Source of the DNA: Aureococcus anophagefferens
Taxonomy: Eukaryota > Sar > Pelagophyceae > Pelagomonadales > Pelagomonadaceae
Direction of reading: 5' to 3'
Length of the DNA: 64,000 bases
Assembly: GCF_000186865.1 (NCBI RefSeq)
Contig: NW_008705564.1
Coordinates: 684,444 to 748,443, forward strand
Both the position numbers and the translations under genes were made by a program. How positions within the stretch are numbered: the stretch's first letter is position 1; each line of letters opens with the position of its first letter. The notes beneath the pieces were generated by a model. That model searched no databases and was not told where the DNA came from. It worked only from the letters and a program-made list of their open reading frames with translations. Positions 52,901-63,000 of this stretch are shown here, piece after piece.

Positions 52901-55430
52901 CGCGCGGCGCGCGGGGCGCCTCACGGTCGCGTTCGGCGACGTCCGCGACGCGTGCCGCCTCGGCGTCGAGGCGTCCGCGCTCGCGTTGGCGGAGGCCAAG
53001 CTCGCGCGCTGCGCGGCGTCCGGCGGCGGCGACACGGAGGCCCAGGCGGCGCTGCGGGCCTACGCCATGCTCGAGCCCGTCGAGGCGGACCTGAAGGCCA
53101 TCGCGATGAAATTCGGCGTCTCGGGGTGGTCCGCGGACGACCTGTCCGGCCTCGCGCTCTTCAAGGGCCACGAGCGGCACCGGGGCGCGCTCGTGGCGTC
53201 GCAGTCGAAGCTCTCCGCCGCGGACCGCGCGGAGCGCGCGGACGTCGCGAAGCGCCTGGTCTTGGCGACGGACTGTCTGGTCGACGCGCGGCTCCGCCAC
53301 GGCGTCTTCGCGGTCGTGAAGCGCTACGAGCTCGCGGTCGCGCTGCGGCCCGACTGGGCCCGGGCCTACGTGAGCTGCGGCCGCTACTTCGACGTCCTGC
53401 TCGCGTCGCGGCGCCAGCAGACGTCGAGCGACGACGACGATGATGCTGGTGATGATGGTGGCGACGTGTTGGCGCACGAGTACGCCAAGGCGGCGATGAC
53501 GTGGTACGCGCGGGGCCTCGAGCAGGGCGCCAAGGAGGCGCCGTCGGCGCTGCCGCGCCTCGTGACGCTCTGGTTCGAGTTCGGGTCCGTGTCCGTCGAG
53601 AAGCAGGCGCCCCAGAAGCCCGGCGCGCGGCCGTCGGCCAAGACGGAGCGCGCCAAGGCGCTGGAGCGGCTCAAGCAGGAGATCTACGACGTCGTCCGCC
53701 GCGCGTCGCTGTCCATCCCCGCGGCGGTCTGGTACACGGTGACGCCCCAGCTCGTGAGCCGCGCGGCGCACCCGAATCCGTCGCTCATGCGCGGCGTGTC
53801 CGAATTATTGGCGATCATCCTCCACGCGCACCCGGACGAAGCCGTCTGGGCCGTGACCGGTTTGACGCAATCTTTAAACCCGGACCGCAAGAAGGTGGGC
53901 AGCGAGCTCTTTTCGTTGGCCGCGAAGCGCCTCCAGAAGAGCGACGCCCACGCCCGCGACGCCGCGAAGACGCAGAAGATGCTCCACGGCGCGAAGCAGC
54001 TCTTCGCCGACCTCATCGCCGTCGCCAAGCACGTGCCGCCGGACTCCGCGGCGACCGTGGACATGCGGCGCATCGGGAAGCAGGTCAAGGCCGCGCGGGG
54101 CCTACTCGTGCCGACGCGCGCGGCGCTGACGGCGGCGATCGCGCCGCGCGGCAAGGGCGGCGGGCCCGACTGGCCGCGGTTCCCCGACGACTCGCCGCGC
54201 GTCGACAAATTCCAGGACAACATCATCGTCATGAAGTCGAAGGCGAAGCCGAAGAAGCTGACGCTGGAGGCGTCGAACGGCCGGGTCGTGCGCGTCCTCT
54301 GCAAGCGCGAGAAGGACGGCGACCTGCGGAAGGACGCGCGCGTCAACGACTTCAACGACGTCGTGAACCGGCTGCTCGACGCGGACGACGAGGCGCGGCG
54401 ACGGAAGCTGCACCTGCGGACCTTCGCCGTCGTCATTCTGGATGAGGAGTGCGGTCTGATGGAGTGGGTGAACCGGACGCACGGTTTACGGTTCGTCATG
54501 GAGGCGGCGTACGGGCTGCACCCGGACGGCGCGCGGCGCATGCCGGGCTGCTTCGACGACCGCATCCGCGGGCCCTTCGAGCAGAACCAGCGGACCTACG
54601 CCCACGACGGCGTGGCCATGGCGCGCGAGTACCGCAAGATCGTGCTGGGCCAGTACGAGCCCTGCTTCAGCCGCTGGTTCGCGCACCGCTTCGGCGACGA
54701 GCCGGCCGCGTGGCTCGGCGCGCGCGCGACGTTCGCGCGGTCCAGCGCGATCTGGTCCGCCGTGGGCCACGTGCTGGGCTTGGGCGACCGCCACGGCGAG
54801 AACATCATGGTCGACATCGACCGCGGCGAGCAGGTCCACGTCGACTTCGACTGCATCTTCGACAAGGGCACGCGGCTCAAGACGCCGGAGATCGTGCCCT
54901 TCCGCCTGACGCCCCACATGGTCGAGGCCTTTGGCGTGACGGGCGTCGAGGGCTGCTTCCGGCGGAGCCTCGAGGTCGGGCTCCACACGCTGCGGCACCA
55001 CCGCGAGACGCTGCTGAACGTGCTCGAGCCCTTCATCCGCGACCCGACGGTCGGCTGGAGCCGCACGGGCAAGGCCCAGCGCGACGGCGGGCCCGACGAG
55101 CCGCCGGACCGGGGTCTGGGCGACCGCAACGGCGCCAAGGCCGCGACCAAGAAGCGCGCGCCGCCGCCGCCGCCGAAGGCGCACGACGACCCGAAGAACG
55201 TGCTCCGCGTCGTCGCGCAGCGCCTCGACGGCATCTACAACGTGCCCGTGCCGCCGCCGCCGGGCTCGGCGCGGGAGCGCGAGGACCGGGCCCTCGCCCG
55301 CGCGCGCGGCGTGAAGAAGCCCGACGAGCTCCCGCTCTCCGTGCCCGGCCAGGTCGAGCGCCTCATCAAGGAGGCGACCGCGGACACGAACCTCTGCCGC
55401 ATGTACATCGGCTGGACCCCCTTCCTGTGA
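46916..55430 (+). CDS. ATR: ATR-type PIKK checkpoint kinase, 2,767 residues, two exons
   Basis: Exons 46916-50578 and 50790-55430, joined in phase 0; the intron is a family B introner. Length is close to human ATR (2,644). The N-terminal 1,900 residues are helical repeats (HEAT/FAT type). The PI3K-like kinase domain starts near 54200 with KAKPKKLTLEASNGR and CKREKDGDLRKDARVNDF. It contains the catalytic loop GLGDRHGENI (about residue 2550), the metal motif VDFDCIFDKG, and EIVPFRLTPHMV. The protein ends with a FATC motif (LSVPGQVERLIKEAT, MYIGWTPFL), very close to that of ATR rather than ATM, mTOR or DNA-PK. ATR with its partner senses RPA-coated single-stranded DNA and arrests the cell cycle; it acts in the nucleus. 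Start is the first ATG of the long frame. Confidence 0.92.
50587..50789 (+). mobile_element. Introner element, family B, intron of ATR
   Basis: 203 bp with ends CTGCGTGGAAATCAA and TTGATGTCCACACAG. Exact duplication GCGCGGAC at 50579-50586 and 50790-50797. GC donor, AG acceptor; splicing gives DVGQARTPEVDD. Confidence 0.93.
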
Positions 55431-55461
55431 GAGAGAGACCCCTCTCTTAATGTTGTTGTGC

Positions 55462-56006
55462 CTACCAGACGATGTCGCGCTCGGGCCGCACGGCGACGAC
55501 GACGCGGTCGTCGAGCACGCCCGCCTCGATCAAGAAGACGTCCTCCGCGTGCTCGCCGTGGGGGTTGTCGACGCCGCGCTGCGCCTGGCGCGTCGTCGGG
55601 TAGACGTCGTCGACGACGCGGACGGCGGACTCGCCGGGGACGCTCGACACCTCCTCGTCCCAGACGAACGTCGTGCCGCCGTCCTCGAAGACGCAGAGCG
55701 GGTGGATCTCGCCTGCGGTAGACGCGTTTTTGCGAGCCATCGCGCGCGCGGGAGACGCCGCATCGCGCCGCTGTTCAACACGACGCCGACGCCGAGCGCG
55801 TCGCCGTCGCCCGTTTCGTACTCAACAATGTCGTTCTCCGCCGGCTCCCACCAGAGCCCGTCGCTCTCTTCGTCGTCCGCCGCCGACGCGCGCGGCCGAT
55901 GTCTCTCGTGGGAGGCGCTCTGGTGCGTCGGTGCGATGCAGCGGCGCTGCCGGTTTGGTGCGAAGGAGCTCGCGCACCACGAGAGGAGCACCACGAGCGC
56001 ACGCAT
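55462..56006 (-). CDS. Small plastid-targeted protein of unknown function (one frame break)
   Basis: About 181 residues. The N-terminus MRALVVLLSWCASSFAPNR is a signal peptide with the ASAFAP-like motif (ASSFAP) that marks plastid proteins in heterokont algae. A Ser/Arg/His-rich transit region leads to a domain with GLWWEPAENDIVEYETGDGDALGVGVV. The frame then shifts one base at about 55735-55770 and continues GEIHPLCVFEDGGTTFVWDEEV, then RVVDDVYPTTRQ and DVFLIEAGVLDDRVVVAV. Whether the shift is an error or a small intron is open. The fold is not recognised. The start is 62 bp from the divergent TPR-cupin gene; the stop is 31 bp from the ATR stop. Confidence 0.55.
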
Positions 56007-56068
56007 CGGCAGTGCCGAGGTTCACGATGAACTCGCAATGATCACTTGTTGAACCGCCCCAGTCGCCT

Positions 56069-59000
56069 ATGGCGCAGCCTGCGAATGCGGCCTTCGTCGC
56101 CGCGCAGCCCGCGCTCGTCGTCGCCGAGGCGCGGAAGCGCGAGGCCCAGGAATACTTCAAGAGGGAGCAGTGGGAGGCGGCCGTCGCCGCCTTCGGCGAG
56201 GCCCTCGCCACCGTCGCCGGCGCCGGCGATTCGGAGAAGGCCGCGCAGCTGCGGCTCGCCATCGCGCTGAACCTGGCCCTCGCGGCGCTGCGGAGCGGCG
56301 ACGCGGCCAAGGCCGCGTCGGCCTGCGAGGACGCCCTCGCGCTCGACGGGGGCAACCTGAAGGCGCTCTACCGCCGCGGCGTCGCGCGGGGCCAGCTCGA
56401 GGATTGGGCGGGCGCGGCCGCGGACCTCGAGGCCGTCGCGGCGCGCGCCGGCGAGGGGGGCGTCGCCGCGGCGGCGCGCCAGGCCCTCGCGGCCCTCCGG
56501 GACCAGCAGGCGGCGGCGCAGCGCGGCGAGCGAGACGCGGAGGAGGCGGAGGAGGCCGCGCCGCCGAAAGAAGCCAAGCCGCCGCCCAAGTACCTCACGG
56601 CGCCGCCGCCGCCGCGGCCGGCGCCCAAGGTCGAGGCGCCGCCGCCGCCGACGCTCTCCGGCGGCTTCCTCAAGCGCGCGCGCGAGGCCGCGGAGAAGCG
56701 AAAAGCCGCCAAGAAACTGGAAGCCCAGGGACCAAAGAACAGCGAGCCCTGGAAGCAGGGCGCCAAGGCCGCCCTGGCCGCGCGCGCGAGCGCCGTCGCC
56801 GCGGCCAACGACGCGAGCCGCCTCGGCGTCGAGGAGCGCTACGTCGAGGCCGCGCTCGGCGGCGGCGGCGCGACGCCTCTCACCGCGCCGCCGTCGCCGT
56901 ACACCGTGCAAGGCGGCGGCCTCCACGGCGACGTCTGGCGCCGCGCGGCGGTCGTCGCGGCCATGACGCCGCGGCAGCGCAGGGCCGCGCCGGACCCGGC
57001 GGACGGCGACCGCCTCGGCGCGGCCGCGGCGGCGCTCGGCGCGTCGGTCGCCGCGTGCTGCCGGCGCCGCGACGACGCGCGGCGCCGCCTCGAGGACGAC
57101 GACCTGAGGGGCGTCGTCGGCGCCTGCGAGGCGGCGCTGCGCGTCGCCGACGACGCCCTGCCGGGCGCGGCGGCCGTGCTCGGCGACTACGAGGCGCGCG
57201 TGCCCGACGGCGGCGGCGCGTTCGGCGGCGGCTGGGCGCGCGAGGGCGCGCGGGCCACGGCGGCGGCGGCGCAGGTCCGCGCGCGAATCACGGCGCTCGC
57301 CGACGTCGCCGCGCGCTGCGCGCTGCTCCGGGGCGGGGCCGTCGCGGACCTCGCGGGCGACGCGGCCAAGTCCGAGCCGGCCGTCGACGGCTGCCTGGAA
57401 AAGTACGCGGCCGCGCGCCGTCCCGCGGCGGGCTTCGCGGCGGGCCGCCACCGGGGCCGCGAGAAGGTCGCGCGCGACGCCTACGCGGCGCGCGCGGCCG
57501 CGCGCGCCGCGCGCGGCGACGGCGCGGCCGCCGCGGGCGACGCGCTCAAAGCGCTGGCGCTGGACCCCTGGGCCGAGGACGCGCTGGAGCTCGTCGAGGA
57601 CTGCCTCGACGCGACGGCGCTCCTCGAGAAGATGCGGTCGCGGGCCGTCGTCCAGAGCGACGACGCCGTCGCGGTCCGCCTCAACCTGTCGTCGCGGTCG
57701 CGCGACCAGCTGAGCCCGGGGATGGCGTTCCGCGGCGGCGACTGGGCCGACGCGGACCGCGGCGAGAAGCCGCTTCTAGCCATCCGGCCGGGCCAGAAGG
57801 TGCTCGGCGCGCGGAGGGAGGCGCGGAAGCGCACGGTGGAGCGCGGGTTGCAGGACCACGCGACGTACGGCTCGGTCCTCGACCTGTGGCGCGACGCGCC
57901 CGCGGCCTACCGGGCCTCCGCGCCCGCGGGCGACGACTCGAGCGGCGGGCCCGTGCACCTCTTCGTCTTCGCCAACGACGGCTGCTGGACCGGCGGGCGC
58001 CACGTCGTCGTGCCGCGGACGTACGGCGCCCTGAGCGTCGGCCAGGACGCGTGCCGCTGGCTCGGCTACAAGCACGACCGGCCCTACTCGACGTCGCTCT
58101 ACTGCCGCGACGGCTCGGCGGCCGACGGCCTCAACGTGCTGCCCAACTTCTCCTGGGTCTGCGTCGGGGCAGGACAAGGGTGCAAAATTCCCAACTTCAA
58201 AGGCTCCTATCTCGACCGTTTTCCACTCGTTTTGGCTGATTTTTGGACGAGCGATCATCCCTCGGAGCGCTCTCGAAGCGTGGATGCTTTTCCTGGAACG
58301 CAAGCGCGCGGAACACTCACGTTGAATCACCCTTTTCCCGCCCAGGTCTGCGTCGGCGACGACTTCGAGGCGCAGTACGAGTCCACTGCGTCCGGCCGCA
58401 AGTTCAAGCCCTTCGCGGGCCGCATGGCCTACTTCCCGCCCGCGAAGCCCGGCGACGTCGCCGCCAAGTGGCGCGTGTCCCGGCCGGAGCTGCCCCGGCG
58501 CCACGCGCACTGGCTCGTCGCCGGCCGCGGCCGCGCGTTCGACTTTTCGCGCCTCGACGCCGCGCTCGACGACGTCGCCGCGGGCCGCGCGGCCCTCGTG
58601 CGCGGCGCCCACTTCGTGCCCCGGGCGTCGCAGCACTGGGACGCGCCCTACGTGAAAAACGCGCTCCTCAAGGCGGCGTCGCGCGACGTCTCCGCGGACG
58701 CCGAGGGCGCGTACGCCTGCTACCGGTCCAACGACGCGACCTTCTACGTCGAGGACGTCGACGCCTGGGCCAAGCTCCGCGACGAGGACGCGCCCCGGGG
58801 CGTCTTCGCCGCCGCGGCGACGACGACGGCGCCATTGAACGCGGGCGACCCGCTCGCGGACGTCGTCGGCGCGTACTTTGACGACCTCGGCGCGCTGGAC
58901 CCGGCGACGCCGGACGCGAGCCGGCTGCTGCGCGTGCCCCTCTTCAACGGCGCGAACCGCGCGAAACGGCGCCTCGCGCCGAGCCGCCTCGACTCCGACT

Positions 59001-60050
59001 TCGACGCGGCCATGTGGGAGACGCTTCGTCGACAAGGTCGGCCGCGAGGGCCGCTTCGGCGACTTCGAGTCCTGCGAGGCGCGCTTCGCGCGGCCGGGCG
59101 CCCTCGCGACGCCCTGCCGCCACGACCGGCGGGGCCTCGTGCTCCAGCAGTGCCGGGGGACGACGCGCGTCGTCCTCTTCGACCCGCTGCACGGCGCGTC
59201 GCTCTACGCGTACCCGGAGCACCACCCGCTGCGCCGCTACGCGCGCCTGGACCTGGAGCGGCCCGACGTCGGCGCGTTCCCCCTCGCGGGCGAGCTCCGG
59301 GGCGTCGAGGTCGAGCTCGCGCCGGGCGACGCGCTCCTCGTGCCCCGGGGCTGGTGGCGCCAGGAGCACGCGGTCGACTGCGACGGCTCCGGCGAGAACG
59401 TCTTGCTGGAGCTCCGCTTCGCGGACCGGTCCCGGGACTACCGGTCCGAGGCCGTCGACCAGTACGCCATGGGCGGCGGCGTCCTCGACGGCGCGGACCT
59501 GGCCCTCGCGGCGTCGTTCCTCGAGCGCGACGCGGCGCGCGCGCTCGGCAAGCGCCGCGTCGCCGCGTTCGTCGACGCGCTCCGCGCGGACGTCGTCGCG
59601 TCGGGCTGGCAGGTCCACGCCGCGGCCGACGTCGCCGCGCGCGACGCGGCCGGCGGCGACGAGCGGGTCGCGCGCGCCGTCCGCGAGGCGCGCTTCGCCA
59701 TCGGCGAACTGCTGGGCGTCGACGCGCTCGAGTACTTCGTCACGCGCTACCTGTCGGCCGCGCGCTGGACGGGCCTCGAGCGCCTCGACGCCAAGGCCGC
59801 GGCGGCCGCCGAGGACGCCGCGGCGCGGCGGCGCCAGGCCGCGCGCGCCGCCGCGGACCGCGCGGCCGCCCGGGCCTCCAAGGCGCCCGCCCCGGCGCCG
59901 CCGCCCGAGCCCCCCGCGGCGGTCGAGGCGCCGGCGGTCGTCGAGGACGTCGTCGAAAGCGACTCCGACGACACGGACTCGGACGACGAGGCGCCCTTCG
60001 TCGTCGACGTCACCGCGGCGCGGCTCGGGATCGAGTCGGACAGCGATTGA
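56069..60050 (+). CDS. TPR protein with C-terminal JmjC/Cupin_8-like domain, two exons (one frame break)
   Basis: Exons 56069-58156 and 58346-60050, about 1,263 residues; the intron is a family A introner. The first 140 residues form TPR helices (EYFKREQWEAAVAAFGEAL; AACEDALALDGGNLKALYRRG), followed by Pro/Lys-rich linkers and a second helical region. The cupin part (about 59100-59440) has RHDRRGLVLQQC, RVVLFDPLHGASLYAYP, VELAPGDALLVPRGWW and EHAVDC. The usual HxD is not seen; the local sequence reads RHD, so catalytic activity is doubtful. A one-base shift is needed near 59023 (MWET to FVDKVGREG). The acidic C-terminus ends SDSDDTDSDDEAPFVVDV. The family includes protein hydroxylases; the substrate is unknown. 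Confidence 0.7.
58165..58345 (+). mobile_element. Introner element, family A (short copy), intron of the TPR-cupin gene
   Basis: 181 bp, about 11 bp shorter than other A copies near the right end (the AACACTCACGTTGAA repeat region is reduced). Exact duplication GTCTGCGT at 58157-58164 and 58346-58353. GT donor, AG acceptor; splicing gives NFSWVCVGDDFE. Confidence 0.92.
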
Positions 60051-60055
60051 GTAAG

Positions 60056-60061
60056 TTTATT
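60056..60061 (-). terminator. Possible AATAAA polyadenylation signal for the minus-strand receptor gene
   Basis: The plus-strand TTTATT reads AATAAA on the minus strand, 26-31 bp beyond the stop of the gene ending at 60087. The distance fits a polyadenylation signal, but signal usage in this organism is not known. Confidence 0.3.
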
Positions 60062-60086
60062 TTCGGCTGTGGATTTCAGGCGGGGA

Positions 60087-63000
60087 TCATCGCGCGCGGT
60101 AGCGGTCCTTCGTGGCGACGAGCTTCTCGAGTAAGGCTTTGGCCTGAAGGAGCATCAGGACGACGCTCAGTACGACAACCGCGACCGTGAGGCCCGCGAG
60201 GACCGCGCCGACTCCGACCACGGACCAGCTCTCGTCCTTGGTCACGTCGGCCGAGATCAAGAGGCCGGAAAACGTGGCGAAAAAAAGGACCATGGAAGCA
60301 ACGATCGCGAGCGTGTTGTCGAGGTCGTTCGAAAAGGGCCGAGCGATCGAATAGAGCGCGGACGATAGAAATGCGGTCAAGAGGCCGTAAGCGAGCTGCG
60401 TCGTGGAGCCGGGCTGGACAGTCACCGCCACGGCCGTGACAAGCAGACGACGAACGCTCTCCGCTATTTCGAACCACCAGAACCTCGGCAGGTAGTGCAT
60501 CCACAAAAATCCGATGCTCTTCAGCGTGGAGTCGTCGCCCGCGCGACGCTGCGCGTTCTTGCTCTGCTCCGCGAGGGACGCGCGGCCGCACCGCTCGACG
60601 GCCTCTGTCTCTTCGAGGCGGACGCGCCGCGCGCCGTCGTCGCCGAGCGGGGGGTCGATCGCGCGGCGGCGCGCGACCACCAGCGTCGTGAACAGAGCCA
60701 CGATGCCGATGGGGTAGACGAAGACGCACACGATCGCGTAGGCACTGAAGGCCCTAAATTTGGACGTCTTGCAGGAAATGGAGTAGTCGCACGCGAGCAA
60801 GCTGCGCCCGTCGTCGAAGGAGTCGTCGCAGGCGAACGCCTGGAATATCGACGTCGACGTGGAGCTGAAGACGAAGAAACAAAGTTTGAGGAAGAGGTCT
60901 ATGCACTTGGCAGACCTGGTCTTCGAAACCACGGCGACGGTTCCGAGAGCCGCCGACGCGAGAACTGGTCCGATCGTCACGGCCAGCAGCCGGTCGTAAA
61001 ACGAAAGCTTCTTCACCACACACTCCAGGTGGATCAACGAGAAGAGGTCAAGGTTCAGTGGATTGAACAGGTTGAGGACTCGCGTCAGCTGATCGGGCCA
61101 GTGCACGTGATAGTAGATGTCTGGGAGGTACGACATCGTCTGGAGGAAAACGACGAGGATCTTGACTTTCGCCATGATTGCCTCCTCGATGGCGGAGACG
61201 ATGGCGTCGTAGTCGAAGCGCTCAAACGAGGGGTATTTGACGTCGAGGATAATGAGCAGGTCCAGCAAGCGCGGAGGCTTCAGAGACGGGAAAGCCGCGC
61301 GGACGGCAGCGAGGAGCGCGTCGAGGTCGACGATCTCTGGGAGATTCGGCAGGACCTCGCGGAGGATCTCGAGGAGCCCGTCGAGCTGGGGCGGCTCGAG
61401 GCTCGGGAACGCGGAACGAACGGCGTCGAGAACAAGATCGAGCCTCAGAGACGCGAGCGTCGGCATGCCGTCGAGGATCTCGAAGACCAGCCGCAGATCG
61501 GCCAAGTCCGGCACGTCGGGGAGCTTGACCTCGAGGGCGGCGACGAACCGCTGGAAGAAGCGGTCCATGCCCCATGACTTCTCGAGCGCGTCGGCGATGG
61601 ACGCCTCGAGACTCTCTCGCACCGGCTCCAGGATGCGCTCCGCGCGGTCCGCCGCGGGGCTCGCCTCGCCCTCGAGGCTCCAGGTGACCGCGTACGTCGC
61701 GTCGCCGATGCGGCACGCGTCCGGGAGGTCGTCGCCCGCGACGACGAGATAAACGAAGGCGTCGCGCTTCGTGCGGCGGATCCGCTGGAAGGTCGACCCC
61801 GTTGCGACGGACGCGGCCTCGACGATGGCCTCGTCGCCGACGCTCTCCGGGACGGATCGCACGCAGGCAACGGCGGGCCTCGCCCGCGGCGTCTTCGGCG
61901 GTCTCTCGAGCAGCGGCTCCTCTTCCGAGTCGTAGGGGCCCACGCGGCGATTCAGCTCTGCCGACGTTGATTCGGCTCGGGGCCCGTGGAAATCCCGTGG
62001 TGTCGTCGCGGGTTCGGTCCGCGGAAGGGGCGCCTCGGCCGCCGCGCCGCCGCCGCCGCCGTCGTCGTCGTCGTTGTAGAAGGCGCCGGTGACGGCGCCG
62101 TCGAAGGGAAGAATCATCGTCGTGTGATCGTCGCTATCGTCCTCGCCCGGCGCCGGCTCGGGCTCGGGCTTGGGCTCCGCCGCGGCGACGTCGCCCGGGT
62201 CCGTGTAGAGCGGAGCGACCTTGATGACTTTTCTCGGTCTTTTCAGCGACGAAGCCGCTGGCAGCTGCCTCGTTGCGGCTCTGCGGACTGCCTTGCGCAC
62301 CGCGCGCGTCACCAGAAACGGCGACGCGACGAAGAGGGCGAGGAGTAAAAGGTGAAATCCGAAAAAGTGGCGGAACCTCCTTGCTGCCGCGGCGTCGCAG
62401 GCGTGGCACTGGCCGGTGGACATGTCGCGGTAAAAATCGCGCTCGCAGGCCGCGCACAGCGTCTTGTAGTAGCCGTCCGCGCATCGCGTAGCGTTTCCCG
62501 CTCCGCCGACGCATGCGTCCTCGCGGAAGCACTCCCTGACCTTCGACGAGCCGGGCGTCGTCCGCCAGCAGCCGTCGTGCACCGCGATCGTCTCGATGGT
62601 GGTTCCCTCGGCACAGGTCGCATGGTCGGGGCACGAGACGCACCTCGAGCCGTCGATCGCGGTGTCGTCGTCCGCGAGGTAGAGGCCCGCTTCGCAGAAG
62701 TCGCAGGTCGTCGAGCCCTGACGGGACGTGCGCCCGAGCTGGAAGGACGAGCAGCGGTCGCAGCCAAGCTGGCCGCTCTGCGGCTGATACGTCGACGCCG
62801 GGCAGCGCTCGCACTGCTTTTGCCCGGCCGCGGGCTGTCGACGGCCCGGCGCGCACGCCTCGCAGGCCGTGCTGAAGGGCTTGTCCGAGAATTCGCCCGC
62901 GGGGCAGGGGCGACATTCGATCGAATCGGCCGTAAAATAGCCAGGCTGACAGACCTCGCAAAACAACCCCAGTGGACTGAACGTGCCGTTCTCGCAGGGC

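Noticed and set aside
46916..55430. Reading the kinase as ATM, mTOR or a PI4-kinase
   Set aside because: The FATC ending (MYIGWTPFL) and the kinase-loop neighbours match ATR best; no FRB region, and lipid-kinase motifs are absent.
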